NCBI RefSeq assembly: GCF_900112865.1
Contig: NZ_FONH01000024.1
Coordinates: 1-52,184 of the forward strand
DNA: 52,184 bases
Source of the DNA: Dyella marensis
GTDB taxonomy: Bacteria > Pseudomonadota > Gammaproteobacteria > Xanthomonadales > Rhodanobacteraceae
Direction of reading: 5' to 3'
Of this stretch, positions 1 through 9,815 are shown piece after piece (positions within the stretch are counted from its first letter, which is position 1; each line of letters begins with the position of its first letter). The translations under genes were made by a program, and so were the position numbers. The notes under the pieces were generated by a model. That model was not told the origin of the DNA. It did not search any database and saw nothing but the letters and a program-made list of their open reading frames with translations.

Positions 1-110
1 ATGTTGGGGTTACGGGCTGCATCGGCAGCCCGCCCTTCGGGCCATCCGCTACGCGGATGTTCGCTACGGCATCCTGCCTTCGCAGTCGCCTGCGGCTCAC
101 CCTAACCTAC
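1..110. repeat. Degenerate copy of palindromic repeat family A (GTAGGTTGGGG type)
   Basis: The right arm (about 84-110) matches the GCCTGCGGCTCACCCCAACCTAC arm of the family A copies elsewhere in the window, with one T replacing a C. The left side keeps only the inner GTTGGGGTT part, and about 70 bases of other inverted-repeat sequence lie between. It is best read as a truncated or rearranged copy. I see no gene in it. Confidence 0.55.
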
Positions 111-128
111 CTCGGCGGCGAGGCATGG

Positions 129-434
129 TCAGCATTCGCTGCCCATGGTCGAATCCAGATGCTCCACCCGCGCGATCTCGTCCAGCCAGATCCAGCGATG
201 CCAGTCCGGCACCTCGGGACGCTCCAGGCATACTTCGCCGTTGATGCCCTCGCGCCGGTCGCTGGGGTCGAAATAGAGCTGCACGTTCGGGCGTTCCACG
301 ATCACGCCCTCGCAGCTGTCGCCGCTGGTCAGCTCCAGGCGCACGTGGCCATTGGTCGGCAATTCGCGCACCAGCGCTTCCAGCGCCAGGATGGTGGTCT
401 CGTCGGTGTAGACGTGTGCGGCGGTCCGGGCCAT
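129..434 (-). CDS. DUF3247 family protein
   Basis: This encodes a small soluble protein of 101 aa. Its sequence (ARTAAHVYTDETTILALEAL at the N-terminus, then VRLELTSGD and VIVERPNVQLYFDP) fits the DUF3247 family, which I know mainly from xanthomonads and for which no biochemical role is established. I chose the ATG at 434 because a GGAGAG Shine-Dalgarno sequence lies about eight bases upstream; a longer reading to 521 would start inside low-complexity Arg/Pro sequence. It has no signal peptide or membrane segment and is rich in Glu and Asp. It is divergent from the broken MFS gene that follows. The family assignment is from memory of the motif, so moderately sure; the reading frame itself is solid. 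Confidence 0.8.
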   Translation of the reverse strand: MARTAAHVYTDETTILALEALVRELPTNGHVRLELTSGDSCEGVIVERPNVQLYFDPSDRREGINGEVCLERPEVPDWHRWIWLDEIARVEHLDSTMGSEC

Positions 435-540
435 GGGATCAGCTCTCCGCGCTTGAACTTGCGGCCACCGTAGCGGCGCGCGGGGCAACCCCGGATCAAA
501 TCCGCGGCACGATGGCGTCAAGCTTGCCGGGGGACGCGAC

Positions 541-546
541 TACAAT
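541..546 (+). promoter_or_regulatory. Candidate -10 element (TACAAT) for the MFS gene
   Basis: TACAAT is a near-consensus -10 hexamer, 24 bases ahead of the ATG at 571. No good -35 box is visible 16-18 bases upstream. Several other genes here (glutaredoxin fusion, DUF4124 gene, priA, ndh, tal) show the same arrangement of a good -10 and short leader. Confidence 0.4.
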
Positions 547-570
547 GCGCGCTCCCCGGCAAGGATTCCC

Positions 571-1833
571 ATGTCGAACTCGACCTCGCCCGCCGCGTCG
601 CTGCGGCATCACCCCGCGTTCGTGCAGTTCTGGTTCGCGCGCATCGCTTCCGGCTTCGGTTTCCAGATGCTCTCGGTGGCGGCCGGCTGGCAAAAATAAA
701 AGATCACCGGTCGCGCGCTCGACCTCGGCCTGATCGGCCTGGTGCAGTTCATTCCCTCGGTTCTGCTGGCGCTGCCCGCGGGCCACGTGGCCGACCAGTT
801 CGAGCGGCGCCGCATCGTGCTGCTGGGGCAGATCGTCGACCTTGTCGCGATCGCGGTGCTGGCCGCGCTCAGCCTGCGGCATGCGGCGCACGAGGCCAGC
901 ATCCTCGCCCTGGTGTTCGTGATCGGCGTGGCCAAGGCCTTCGAGTTTCCCGCCATGCAGTCGATGCTGCCGGCGCTGGTGCCGCCGCCGCTGCTGGGCC
1001 GCGCGATGGCGGTGAACGCTTCGGCCGGCCAGGCGGCGATGATCATGGGTCCAGCACTGGGCGGCCTGCTCTATGTGGCCGGTCCTGGCGTGGTGTACGT
1101 GGTGTGCGCCCTGCTCTATCTCGCCGCGGTGCTGCTGATGAGCCGCCTGCGCTACGAGCAGGCGCAGCCGAAGCGCGAGCCGGCCACGCTGAAGACGCTG
1201 TTCGCCGGCGTGCACTTCATCCGCGCGCGGCCGGACGTGCTGGGCGTGATCTCGCTGGACCTGTTCGCGGTGCTGCTCGGCGGCGCCACCGCGTTGCTGC
1301 CGATCTTCGCCAAGGACGTGCTGCACACCGGCCCCTGGGGCCTGGGCCTGCTGCGCGCCGCGCCCGCGGTGGGCGCGCTGCTGATGTCGCTGTGGCTGGC
1401 GCGGCACAACCTGGAGCGGCGCGTGGGCACGCTGATGTTCGCCTCCGTGGCCGGCTTCGGCGTGGCGACGCTGGTGTTCGCCGTGTCCACCTGGTTGTGG
1501 GTGTCGCTGGTGGCGCTGTTCGCGCTGGGTGCGTTCGACATGGTCAGCATGGTGATCCGCGGCGCGCTGGTGCAGCTGGATACGCCGGACGACATGCGCG
1601 GACGGGTCAGCGCGGTCAACGCGATCTTCATCAATACCTCCAACCAGCTGGGCGAGTTCGAATCCGGCCTGCTGGCGGCGTGGCTGGGCGCGGTCAACGC
1701 CACCTTGATCGGCGGCATCGGCACCCTGGTGGTGGTGGGACTGTGGATGTGGATGTTCCCCACGCTGCGGCAGCGCCAGAAGCTGCATGCCGAGCCGAAC
1801 GAGCTGAGCGAACCGGCGGCGGATACGCTGTAA
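571..1833 (+). pseudogene. MFS transporter interrupted by an in-frame TAA
   Basis: Without the stop this would be a 420-aa major facilitator superfamily exporter of the EntS/MFS_3 type. The N-terminus (HPAFVQFWFARIASGFGFQM, then LSVAAGWQ) is typical of transmembrane helix 1. A TAA at 697-699 (codon 43) follows GWQK, exactly where the family normally has a Tyr codon (GWQ-x-Y-x-LTG), and the frame then resumes unchanged as KITGRALDLGLIGLVQF. A single TAT or TAC to TAA change explains it. The remaining ORF from the GTG at 742 keeps the A-loop motif GHVADQFERRR and about ten more helices but lacks helix 1. Upstream are a TACAAT box and the start; downstream a GST gene follows at 25 bases and may be co-transcribed. 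Likely inactive unless the stop is read through or is a sequencing error. Confidence 0.8.
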
Positions 1834-1857
1834 TCCATCGCCATCGAAGGGGAAGCC

Positions 1858-2532
1858 ATGATCACCGTCCACCACCTCAATAACTCCCGCTCGCAGCGCA
1901 TCCTGTGGATGCTGGAAGAGCTGGAGCTGCCGTACGAGATCAAGCACTACCAGCGCGACCCCAGGACCCTGCTGGCGCCGCCGGAACTGCGCCGGATCCA
2001 CCCGCTGGGCAAGTCGCCGGTGATCAGCGACGGCAAGCTGGCCCTGGCCGAGTCCGGCGCGATCATCGAATACCTGGCCGACCGCTACGGCCAGGGCCGC
2101 CTGCTGCCGCCGCCCGGCACGCCCGAGCGCCTGCGCAGCACCTACTGGCTGCATTACGCCGAAGGCTCGGCGATGCCGCCGCTGCTGCTGAAGCTGGTGT
2201 TCTCGCGCCTGCCCAATAGCCCGGCGCCGTTCTTTGTCAAGCCGCTGCTGCGCGGCATCGCGGGCAAGGTGCAACGGGTGTTCGTCGATCCGCAGCTGAA
2301 GACGCACCTGGATTACCTGGAAGGCGAACTGGCGCATGCGCCCTGGTTCGGCGGCGCGCAGTTCGGCGCAGCGGACATCCAGATGAGCTTTCCGCTGGAG
2401 GCCGCCACGTCGCGCGCAGGCCTGACGGCAAGCAGCCATCCGCGCCTGTGGGACTTCCTCGAGCGCATCCATGCGCGGCCGGCGTATCGGCGCGCACTGG
2501 AGCGCGGCGGCCCCTATGCCATGGTCGATTGA
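1858..2532 (+). CDS. Glutathione S-transferase family protein
   Basis: A 224-aa cytosolic protein with the two-domain GST layout. The thioredoxin-like N-terminal domain (residues 1-80) has the start MITVHHLNNSRSQRILWMLEE, the cis-proline context LGKSPVI and the glutathione-contacting ESGAIIEYL. An all-helical C-terminal domain follows from about residue 88. The Ser in NNSRSQR is the likely catalytic or activating residue. The family conjugates or reduces substrates with glutathione; the substrate is unknown here. A GGGGAAG ribosome site precedes the ATG by about four bases. It follows the broken MFS gene by only 25 bases in the same direction, which suggests one transcript, possibly detoxification followed by export. 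The family is certain; the subclass is not. Confidence 0.92.
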   Translation: MITVHHLNNSRSQRILWMLEELELPYEIKHYQRDPRTLLAPPELRRIHPLGKSPVISDGKLALAESGAIIEYLADRYGQGRLLPPPGTPERLRSTYWLHYAEGSAMPPLLLKLVFSRLPNSPAPFFVKPLLRGIAGKVQRVFVDPQLKTHLDYLEGELAHAPWFGGAQFGAADIQMSFPLEAATSRAGLTASSHPRLWDFLERIHARPAYRRALERGGPYAMVD

Positions 2533-2622
2533 CGCCAGAAATACCGTCACGCCGGCCCTGTTTACGCACCGCTCACGATGGCGCTGGCATGGTCGTTACC
2601 CTGCACAGAAGGAGAAGCTGCC

Positions 2623-2955
2623 ATGGGCCGTCACCGCGATCTCGAAAGCACCATCAACGGCATCGGCGACCAGATGCGCGACCGCGCTCGCCACTATGCG
2701 GACGTCGCCGGCGACCGCGCGGACGGCCTGATGGAACGCGGCCGCGAACTGCACCGCCGCTTCGGCCGCAACAAGGGCGACTACGCCCGCCGCCTGTCGC
2801 ACGCCGCCGAGGACATGGCCGACGAGGCGAACTACCAGTACCGCCGCCTGCGCCGCCACGTCAGCCGCCATCCGGTGGCCACCGCCGCCATCGTGGCCGG
2901 CACCATCGGCGCCTTCCTGCTGCTGCGGCGGGCATTCCGCGACGAAGACGACTGA
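2623..2955 (+). CDS. DUF883/ElaB-YqjD-like protein with C-terminal membrane anchor
   Basis: A 110-aa protein. Residues 1-85 are highly charged, helical and coiled-coil-like (many Arg, Asp and Glu). One hydrophobic segment follows near the C-terminus (ATAAIVAGTIGAFLLLRRAF), and the end is acidic. This matches the layout of DUF883 proteins such as ElaB and YqjD, which tether to the inner membrane and bind ribosomes in stationary phase in E. coli. The ATG at 2623 was chosen for the strong AAGGAGAA site nine bases before it; the frame opens earlier at 2578 without such a site. The gene stands alone and ends 26 bases before a terminator shared with aceE. Function here is inferred from architecture only. 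Confidence 0.75.
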   Translation: MGRHRDLESTINGIGDQMRDRARHYADVAGDRADGLMERGRELHRRFGRNKGDYARRLSHAAEDMADEANYQYRRLRRHVSRHPVATAAIVAGTIGAFLLLRRAFRDEDD

Positions 2956-2981
2956 GCGCACTTTCAATTGGACGTCCAGAC

Positions 2982-3009
2982 AAAAAACCCGCCTTCCGGC
3001 GGGTTTTTT
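2982..3009. terminator. Bidirectional intrinsic terminator between the DUF883 gene and aceE
   Basis: A six-pair stem CCCGCC/GGCGGG with a TTCC loop is flanked by AAAAAA on the left and TTTTTT on the right. It therefore works as a rho-independent terminator for both convergent genes. Confidence 0.93.
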
Positions 3010-3029
3010 GCGTTCTGCACCGGGGCGCC

Positions 3030-5723
3030 TCAGACGTACAGCGGATTCGGCTTCTCCGGATCCAGCTTGTATTCCTTCATGGCGCGCGCCACGTCCTTCG
3101 GATTGACCTTGCCTTCCTTCGCCAGCGCCGACAGCGCGGCCTGCGCGATCCAGTAGCGGTCGACCTCGAAGAAACCGCGCAGGTGCTCGCGCGTATCCGA
3201 GCGGCCGAAGCCGTCGGTGCCCAGCACCGTGTAGCGCATGCCGTCCGGAATGAAGGCGCGGACCTGGTCGGCGAACTCGCGCACGTAGTCGGTGGCGGCG
3301 ATGGCCGGGCCCTGCCGGCCCTGCAGCATGGCCGTAACGTGCGGCACGCGCTGCTCGGCTTCCGGATGCAGGCGGTTCCAGCGCTCGGCGTCGAAACCGT
3401 CGCGGCGCACTTCGCTGAAGCTCGGCACCGACCAGATGTCGGCGGTGACGCCGAAATCCTTCTCCAGCAGCTCGGCGGCGGCGATGACTTCGCGCAGGAT
3501 GGTGCCGGAGCCCAGCAACTGCACGCGCGGCTCGCCCTTCTTCGGCTTGCCGGCATCCTTGAACAGGTACATGCCCTTGATGATGTGCTCTTCCACGCCG
3601 GCCGGCAGGTCGGGATGGCTGTAGTTCTCGTTCATCACGGTGATGTAGTAGTACACGTCCTCCTGCTCCTGCAGCATGCGGCGCGTACCGTCCTGCATGA
3701 TCACGGCCACTTCGTAGGAGAAGGTCGGGTCGTACGACTTCACGTTCGGGATCGCGCCGGACAGCAGGTGCGAATGACCGTCCTCGTGCTGCAGGCCCTC
3801 GCCGTTGAGCGTGGTGCGGCCGGAGGTGCCGCCGATCAGGAAGCCGCGCGCGCGCATGTCGCCGGCGGCCCAGGCCAGGTCGCCGATGCGCTGGAAACCA
3901 AACATCGAGTAGTAGATGAAGAACGGCAGCATCGGCTGGTTGCTGATGCTGTAGCTGGTGGCCGCGGCCATCCAGGCGGCCATGCCGCCGGCCTCCGAGA
4001 TGCCTTCCTGCAGCACCTGGCCCTTCTGGTCTTCGCGGTAGTACAGCAGCTGGTCGGCGTCCTGCGGACGATACTTCTGGCCGAACGGCGCGTAGATGCC
4101 GATCTGGCGGAACATGCCTTCCATGCCGAAGGTGCGCGCCTCGTCGGCCACGATCGGCACGATGCGCTCGCCGATCTGCTTGTCGCGCAGCAGCAGGTTC
4201 ATGCCGCGCACCAGCGCCATGGTGGTGGAGATCTCGCGCTCGCCGGTGCCCTTGGTGATCTGCTCGAACGCGGCCAGCTCCGGCGCCTTCAGCTTGACGT
4301 CCGAGGTGCGGCGGCGCTGCGGCAGCGAGCCGCCCAGCGCGCGGCGGCGCTCGAGCATGTACTGCACTTCCGGCGAATCCTTGCCGGGGTGGTAGTACGG
4401 CACGTCCTTGAGCTTGCCGTCCGGCACCGGGATGTTGAAGCGGTCGCGGAAGTGGCGCACGGCCTCGTCGTCCAGCTTCTTCTGCTGGTGCGTCGGGTTC
4501 TGCGACTCGCCGGCCGCGCCCATGCCGTAGCCCTTCACCGTCTTGGCCAGGATCACCGTGGGCATGCCCTTGGTGTTCACCGCCTGGTGATAGGCCGCGT
4601 AGACCTTGTGCGGATCATGGCCGCCGCGGTTGAGGCGCCAGATGTCGTCGTCGCTCAGGTTGGCGACCATCTCGCGCGTCTGGGGATACTTGCCGAAGAA
4701 ATGCTCGCGCGTGTACGCGCCGCCGAAGGCCTTGCAGGCCTGGTACTCGCCGTCGATGGTTTCCATCATCAGCTTCTGCAGCACGCCGTCCTTGTCGCGC
4801 GCCAGGAGCGGATCCCAGTAGCTGCCCCAGATCACCTTGATGGCGTTCCAGCCGGCGCCGCGGAACACGCCTTCCAGCTCCTGGATGATCTTGCCGTTGC
4901 CGCGCACCGGACCGTCCAGGCGCTGCAGGTTGCAGTTGATCACGAACACCAGGTTGTCCAGGCCTTCGCGACCGGCCAGCGAGATGGCGCCGAGCGATTC
5001 CGGCTCGTCCGTCTCGCCGTCGCCCATGAAGCACCAGATCTTGCGGTCGGACTTCGGCACCAGGCCGCGGTGCTCCAGGTACTTCCAGAACTGCGCCTGG
5101 TAGATCGCCTGGATCGGGCCCAGGCCCATCGACACCGTCGGCACCTGCCAGTAGTCCGGCATCAGCCAGGGGTGCGGATAAGAAGACAGGCCATGGCCCT
5201 TGCCCGCCACTTCCATGCGGAACAGGTCGAGCTGGTCCTCGCCGATGCGGCCTTCCAGGAAGGAGCGCGCATAGATGCCCGGGCTGGAATGGCCCTGGTG
5301 GAACACCAGGTCGCCCGGATGGTCGGCGCTCGGCGCGCGCCAGAAATGATTGAAGCCCACGTCGTACAGCGTGGCCGAGGACGCGAAGCTGGCGATATGG
5401 CCGCCCAGCTCGCCCGGCTTGCGGTTGGCACGCACCACCATGGCCATCGCGTTCCAGCGGACCAGGGTGCGGATGCGCCACTCGATCGCCGCATCGCCGG
5501 TCATCTTCGCCTCGTTGGCCGGCGCGATGGTGTTGACGTATTCGGTGGTCGGATTGAACGGCAGGTAGCCGCCGGCGCGACGGGTCGAGTCGACCATCTT
5601 TTCCAGCAGGTAATGCGCGCGCTCGGTGCCGTCATGGTTGATGACTGCATTGAGCGAATCGACCCATTCCTGGGTTTCGGTGGGGTCGAGGTCCTGGTGG
5701 AGGATGTCGTCGAGCTGATCCAT
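3030..5723 (-). CDS. aceE: Pyruvate dehydrogenase E1 component, homodimeric type
   Basis: An 897-aa cytoplasmic enzyme that decarboxylates pyruvate with thiamine diphosphate and passes the acetyl group to the lipoyl arms of E2. The ThDP/Mg motif GDGETDEPES starts at residue 234 and closes with NCN at 263-265; FHQGHSSPG (141-149) is the active-site His region. A transketolase-like pyrimidine-binding domain (about 480-700) and a C-terminal domain follow. The length is close to the 887 aa of E. coli AceE, so it is complete. The start has a GGAGAGAAG site and the conserved N-terminus. No aceF or lpd is adjacent, so the complex subunits are encoded apart. It lies downstream of maeB on the same strand, but a terminator separates the two, so aceE probably has its own promoter in the repeat-bearing gap. 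Confidence 0.98.
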   Translation of the reverse strand: MDQLDDILHQDLDPTETQEWVDSLNAVINHDGTERAHYLLEKMVDSTRRAGGYLPFNPTTEYVNTIAPANEAKMTGDAAIEWRIRTLVRWNAMAMVVRANRKPGELGGHIASFASSATLYDVGFNHFWRAPSADHPGDLVFHQGHSSPGIYARSFLEGRIGEDQLDLFRMEVAGKGHGLSSYPHPWLMPDYWQVPTVSMGLGPIQAIYQAQFWKYLEHRGLVPKSDRKIWCFMGDGETDEPESLGAISLAGREGLDNLVFVINCNLQRLDGPVRGNGKIIQELEGVFRGAGWNAIKVIWGSYWDPLLARDKDGVLQKLMMETIDGEYQACKAFGGAYTREHFFGKYPQTREMVANLSDDDIWRLNRGGHDPHKVYAAYHQAVNTKGMPTVILAKTVKGYGMGAAGESQNPTHQQKKLDDEAVRHFRDRFNIPVPDGKLKDVPYYHPGKDSPEVQYMLERRRALGGSLPQRRRTSDVKLKAPELAAFEQITKGTGEREISTTMALVRGMNLLLRDKQIGERIVPIVADEARTFGMEGMFRQIGIYAPFGQKYRPQDADQLLYYREDQKGQVLQEGISEAGGMAAWMAAATSYSISNQPMLPFFIYYSMFGFQRIGDLAWAAGDMRARGFLIGGTSGRTTLNGEGLQHEDGHSHLLSGAIPNVKSYDPTFSYEVAVIMQDGTRRMLQEQEDVYYYITVMNENYSHPDLPAGVEEHIIKGMYLFKDAGKPKKGEPRVQLLGSGTILREVIAAAELLEKDFGVTADIWSVPSFSEVRRDGFDAERWNRLHPEAEQRVPHVTAMLQGRQGPAIAATDYVREFADQVRAFIPDGMRYTVLGTDGFGRSDTREHLRGFFEVDRYWIAQAALSALAKEGKVNPKDVARAMKEYKLDPEKPNPLYV

Positions 5724-5884
5724 GGGGAGTCTTCTCTCCGCGACGCCGGGAACCGGCGTGGCTGCAGGTGGCGCATCGGGGATGCGGGGAACCCTCCGAG
5801 TTTAGCTCCGGCGGGGTCTGGCCGCCAATTCGACTGGGGTCGATACGGCGCCGCATGGAGGGGGTGGGGCGATTTAGAAAAGGC

Positions 5885-5917
5885 AAAAAAAGAACCGGCG
5901 GGTGAGCGCCGGTTCTT
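5885..5917 (-). terminator. Intrinsic terminator downstream of maeB
   Basis: Read on the minus strand, an 11-bp stem AAGAACCGGCG/CGCCGGTTCTT with a six-base loop is followed by a run of T. It ends the maeB transcript about 150 bases after its stop codon. Confidence 0.85.
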
Positions 5918-5940
5918 GGATAACCTTTCAAAGTGGAATC

Positions 5941-6057
5941 CTTCTCCCTCCGGGAGAAGGTGGCGGCAGCCGGATGAGGGTACGGGCGGAGCGGTGCGCA
6001 TCACTCTTGCGCTCCGCCCGCCCCCTCACCCCAACCCCTCTCCCGGAGGGAGAGGGG
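5941..6057. repeat. Palindromic repeat family B, copy 1
   Basis: The outer arms are CTTCTCCCTCCGGGAGAAG and CTCTCCCGGAGGGAGAG, each itself a hairpin. The inner arms are GGGTACGGGCGGAGCG and CGCTCCGCCCGCCCCCTC. It fills the gap between maeB and aceE. Related copies lie at 14457, 43376, 43515 and 52054. Confidence 0.85.
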
Positions 6058-6066
6058 CTCAAAGCG

Positions 6067-8352
6067 TCAGCGGCTCTTCTGCTGCCCGCGGATCTGCGCG
6101 TCCACCGCGGCGATGGCGGTCATATTGACCACGCGGCGCGGCGTCGAGGCCGGGGTCAGGATGTGCGCCGGCTTGTCGATGCCCATCAGGATCGGGCCGA
6201 TGGCGACGCCGTCGGTCATCACGCGCACCATGTTGTAGGTGATGTTGGCGGCGTCCAGGTTCGGCATCACGAACAGGTTGGCGCGGCCGGTCAGCGTGGT
6301 GTTGGGGAACATGCGCGTGCGCAGGCCCTCGTCCCAGGCGGTATCGGCCTGCATTTCGCCGTCCATCTCAAGCTTGGGCAGGCGCGACTTCAGCAGCTCG
6401 TAGACCTTGCGCATCTTGGCCGCGCTGGGGTTGTCGTGGCTGCCGTAGTTGGAATGCGACAGCAGCGCCACCTTCGGCTCGATGCCGAACAGCTTCAGGC
6501 GATAGCTGGCCTGCAGGGTCGCCTCGGCGATCTGCTCGGCGCTGGGGTCGACCTGCACGTGGGTGTCGAGGAAGAACCAGGCGCCCTGGTCGTTGATCAC
6601 GCCGGTCATGGCCGAGGTGCACTGCACGCCCGGATCCAGCCCGAACACGCTGCGCATGTAGCCGAGCTTCTTGTGGAAGCGTCCCACCAGGCCGCAGATC
6701 ATCGCGTCCGCCTCGCCGCGCTCGACCATCAGCGAGGCGATCAGCGTGGGCCGCGAGCGCAGCAGGTTCTTGGCCGCCGCCGGCGACACGCCGCGGCGCT
6801 CGGTCAGCGCGTGGTACTGCTGCCAGTAGTCGTTGAAGCGCGGATCGTCGTCGATATTGGTCAGCTCGAAATCGACGCCTTCCTTCATGCGCAGGCCCAG
6901 GCGCTGGATGCGCGTCTCGATCACGCTGGGGCGGCCGATCAGGATCGGGAAGGCCAGGCGCTCGTCGATCACCGTCTGCACTGCGCGCAGCACGGTCTCT
7001 TCCTCGCCCTCGGCGTAGACCACGCGCTTGCGGTCGGCGCGCGCGCGCTCGTACACCGGCTTCATCAGCAGGCCGGTGCGGTAGATGAACTGGCCGAGCT
7101 TTTCCTTGTAGGCGTCCATGTCGGTGATCGGACGCGTGGCCACGCCCGAATCCATCGCCGCCTGCGCCACCGCGGGCGCCAGCATCACCAGCAGGCGCGG
7201 GTCGAACGGGCGCGGGATCAGGTAATCCGGGCCGAAGGTGGGCACGTCGCCGCCATAGGCGCTGGCCAGGTCGCCGGCTTCCATGCGGGCCAGCTGGGCG
7301 ATGGCGCGCACGCAGGCGGTCTTCATCGCCTCGTTGATGCCGGTGGCGCCGACGTCCAGCGCGCCGCGGAAGATGTACGGGAAGCACAGCGCGTTGTTGA
7401 CCTGGTTCGGATAGTCCGAGCGGCCCGTCGCGATGATGCAGTCCGGACGCACGCGCTGGGCGTCCTCCGGCAGGATCTCGGGGTTGGGATTGGCCAGCGC
7501 CAGGATGATCGGCTGCCGGCCCATGGTGGCGACCATCTCCGGCTTCAGCACGCCGCCGGCGGACAGGCCCAGGAAGATGTCCGCGCCGTCGACGATCTCG
7601 GCCAGCGTGCGCGCCTTGGTGTCGCGCGCGTAGCGCTGCTTGTCCGGGTCCATGTGGTCGCGGCCGGTGTACAGCACGCCCTCGCGGTCGTAGGCGAGGA
7701 TGTGCTCAGGCTTGAGGCCCAGCGCCACCAGCATGTCCAAACAGGCGATGCCGGCCGCGCCGGCGCCGGCGGTGGCCAGCTTCACGTCCTCGATCTTCTT
7801 GCCCACCACTTCCAGCGCGTTGAGCACGGCGGCGCCGACGATGATCGCGGTGCCGTGCTGGTCGTCGTGGAATACCGGGATCTTCATGCGCTCGCGCAGC
7901 TTGCGCTCGACGATGAAGCATTCCGGCGCCTTGATGTCCTCGAGGTTGATGCCGCCGAAGGTCGGCTCCAGGCTGGCGATGATGTCGACCAGCTTGTCCG
8001 GGTCGCGCTCGTCGATCTCGATGTCGAACACGTCGATGCCGGCGAACTTCTGGAACAGCACGCCCTTGCCTTCCATCACCGGCTTGCCGGCCAGCGGACC
8101 GATGTCGCCCAGGCCCAGCACCGCGGTGCCGTTGGTGATCACCGCCACCAGGTTGCCGCGCGCGGTCATCTCGCTGGCGGCGTTGGCGTCCTCGACGATG
8201 GCTTCGCAGGCGTAGGCCACGCCGGGCGAATAGGCCAGCGACAGATCGCGCTGGGTGACCATGGCCTTGGTGGCCGAAACCTTGATTTTGCCGGGGCGCG
8301 GCAGGCGGTGATATTCGAGGGCGGCGAGTCGAAGTTCTTCGGGGAGTGCCAT
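6067..8352 (-). CDS. maeB: NADP-dependent malic enzyme with C-terminal phosphotransacetylase-like domain
   Basis: A 761-aa protein, close to E. coli MaeB (759 aa), that oxidatively decarboxylates malate to pyruvate. The malic N-domain carries the catalytic Tyr in LAYSPGVA (about residue 41) and the Lys in GKPVMEGKG. The NAD(P)-binding domain has the GAGAAG dinucleotide motif and ALANPNPE. From about residue 435 a phosphate acetyl/butyryl transferase domain follows ([25 protein letters not shown]), which in MaeB is regulatory. I chose the ATG at 8352 ([12 protein letters not shown]), matching the family N-terminus; upstream codons to 8451 look non-coding. There is no strong ribosome site. With aceE next to it, this supplies pyruvate and then acetyl-CoA. 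Confidence 0.97.
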   Translation of the reverse strand: MALPEELRLAALEYHRLPRPGKIKVSATKAMVTQRDLSLAYSPGVAYACEAIVEDANAASEMTARGNLVAVITNGTAVLGLGDIGPLAGKPVMEGKGVLFQKFAGIDVFDIEIDERDPDKLVDIIASLEPTFGGINLEDIKAPECFIVERKLRERMKIPVFHDDQHGTAIIVGAAVLNALEVVGKKIEDVKLATAGAGAAGIACLDMLVALGLKPEHILAYDREGVLYTGRDHMDPDKQRYARDTKARTLAEIVDGADIFLGLSAGGVLKPEMVATMGRQPIILALANPNPEILPEDAQRVRPDCIIATGRSDYPNQVNNALCFPYIFRGALDVGATGINEAMKTACVRAIAQLARMEAGDLASAYGGDVPTFGPDYLIPRPFDPRLLVMLAPAVAQAAMDSGVATRPITDMDAYKEKLGQFIYRTGLLMKPVYERARADRKRVVYAEGEEETVLRAVQTVIDERLAFPILIGRPSVIETRIQRLGLRMKEGVDFELTNIDDDPRFNDYWQQYHALTERRGVSPAAAKNLLRSRPTLIASLMVERGEADAMICGLVGRFHKKLGYMRSVFGLDPGVQCTSAMTGVINDQGAWFFLDTHVQVDPSAEQIAEATLQASYRLKLFGIEPKVALLSHSNYGSHDNPSAAKMRKVYELLKSRLPKLEMDGEMQADTAWDEGLRTRMFPNTTLTGRANLFVMPNLDAANITYNMVRVMTDGVAIGPILMGIDKPAHILTPASTPRRVVNMTAIAAVDAQIRGQQKSR

Positions 8353-8540
8353 GAGTGCGCGATTCGCTGAGGATGCGTGAGGGAATGGGCGTGCCGCTTG
8401 CGGCAACATCGCGGGATGGTAGCACCGCGCCGGTGCGATTCCCTTGCGCAATGCGCAAGAACGTACGCGTATGGCGAGCGCGGATGTGCGGCATTAAGCC
8501 ACGCCATGCAGCTCGCGGATCGACGCTTAGCCCGAATGTA

Positions 8541-9815
8541 TTAGAGGCTGAGCGAGAGGCTCTCGGCCTGCACCCGCCCCATGTGGATGCGGTTGACGAA
8601 CAGCGAGAACGCCAGCTTGCCCGCCAGCCCATGCACATGCTGCATCCACGGCGGCAGCCAGCGCGGCGGCACGATCGCGCCGGATTCGAAATGCGGCTGC
8701 AGGCTCAGCACGTCATGCAGCGCCAGCTTGCCGGCGAACAGGTGCCGCAGCATGTCCATGCGCCGCTGCTTGAGTGCCCAGCGGAAGAAGGTGTGCACGG
8801 TGAGCAGGCCGCTCAGGTACACGTTGTCCTTGGCGAAGGCCGCGCCGCCGCCCAGCGGCACGCCGCGGAACACGCGCTGGGCCGAGTGGAAGCTGTCGAA
8901 CGGGTTCTGTCCGCAGCTGGAGAAATACTTGTAGACCTCGACGAAGTCGGCCCCGTTGAGCGCCATGTCGATGGCCAGGATGCGCAGGCTGATGCGCTTG
9001 AGCCGGGCGATGTCGATCGCGCCGGACATCAGCTCGGCGAACACGGCCAGGCCTTCCTGCGTCGCCGTGACCCGCGGCGAGGTGCGCGCCAGCGAGGCCA
9101 GCACCGGCTGGGCACGGCCATTGAGCGCAGTCAGCGAATGCACGTAGGCCTCGTGGGCCAGCAGCTGGTGGCGGTCGTATTCGCTGAAATGGGTGCCGCC
9201 GCGCAGGCGGATGCGGGTGGCGCCGGCCGCGGCCTTCGCGGTCAGTTCGTCGTCGACCTCGACGTGGATCACGCCGTCGCCGAAGAACCGGTCCAGCGTC
9301 GCGGCCAGATCGGCGCGCAGCACGTCGGCCTGCATGCTCTGGCTGTCGTCGTCACCGAGCAGGTCCGAGCCCAGCTCGTCCGACAGCTCGACGAAGTAGC
9401 GCGCCGCATCGAGATTGCTGCGGTCGCTGCCCGGGATCGGATCGCCCGGACGGCCATACAGCACGATCGACGGCGCGGTGAAACCCGCCGTACCCACCGC
9501 CTCGAGCATTTCGGCGGCGATGCGCCAGGACTCGGCGGTGCGGCACAGATATTCGCCCATCGGGTCGTCGTGGCCGGCCTCGCGCTCGATCCTGGCCAGC
9601 TCGGCGCGCGCCTCGGACAGGTCCGGGCGCGGGTAGTCGACCTGGGGCAGGCTGTAGTCGCCCTTGCTGAAGGCCGCGATCAGGCGGTTTTCCAGGGTCG
9701 CCGGCCAGGCCACGGTGGGCAGGATGCGGATGCCTTTGACCGCGGCGAGCAGGCGCTGGTCCAGCGTGGCGTAGCGTTGCAAGGCTGGCGACAGCTCGAC
9801 GCCGGCGACGCTCAT
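8541..9815 (-). CDS. DUF1704 (QEGLA motif) metallopeptidase-like protein
   Basis: A 424-aa soluble protein. The signature QEGLA is at 253-257, about 27 residues after HEAYVH (221-226). Bacterial members are annotated as flavohemoglobin-expression-modulating QEGLA-motif proteins, a name with little direct evidence. The same DUF1704 fold was more recently recognised in the eukaryotic MATCAP tyrosine carboxypeptidases, where HExxxH plus a downstream Glu bind zinc; both motifs are intact here. Peptidase activity is therefore a reasonable inference, but the substrate is unknown. There is no signal peptide. The gene overlaps the upstream membrane-protein gene by four bases (ATGA), so the two are translationally coupled in a run that begins with rsgA. 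Confidence 0.88.
   Translation of the reverse strand: MSVAGVELSPALQRYATLDQRLLAAVKGIRILPTVAWPATLENRLIAAFSKGDYSLPQVDYPRPDLSEARAELARIEREAGHDDPMGEYLCRTAESWRIAAEMLEAVGTAGFTAPSIVLYGRPGDPIPGSDRSNLDAARYFVELSDELGSDLLGDDDSQSMQADVLRADLAATLDRFFGDGVIHVEVDDELTAKAAAGATRIRLRGGTHFSEYDRHQLLAHEAYVHSLTALNGRAQPVLASLARTSPRVTATQEGLAVFAELMSGAIDIARLKRISLRILAIDMALNGADFVEVYKYFSSCGQNPFDSFHSAQRVFRGVPLGGGAAFAKDNVYLSGLLTVHTFFRWALKQRRMDMLRHLFAGKLALHDVLSLQPHFESGAIVPPRWLPPWMQHVHGLAGKLAFSLFVNRIHMGRVQAESLSLSL

Noticed and set aside
2448-6128. Very long open frame on the plus strand across aceE
   Set aside because: It is antisense to a complete aceE with all catalytic motifs. Its product is low-complexity His/Arg/Ala-rich, as usual for shadow frames in high-GC DNA.
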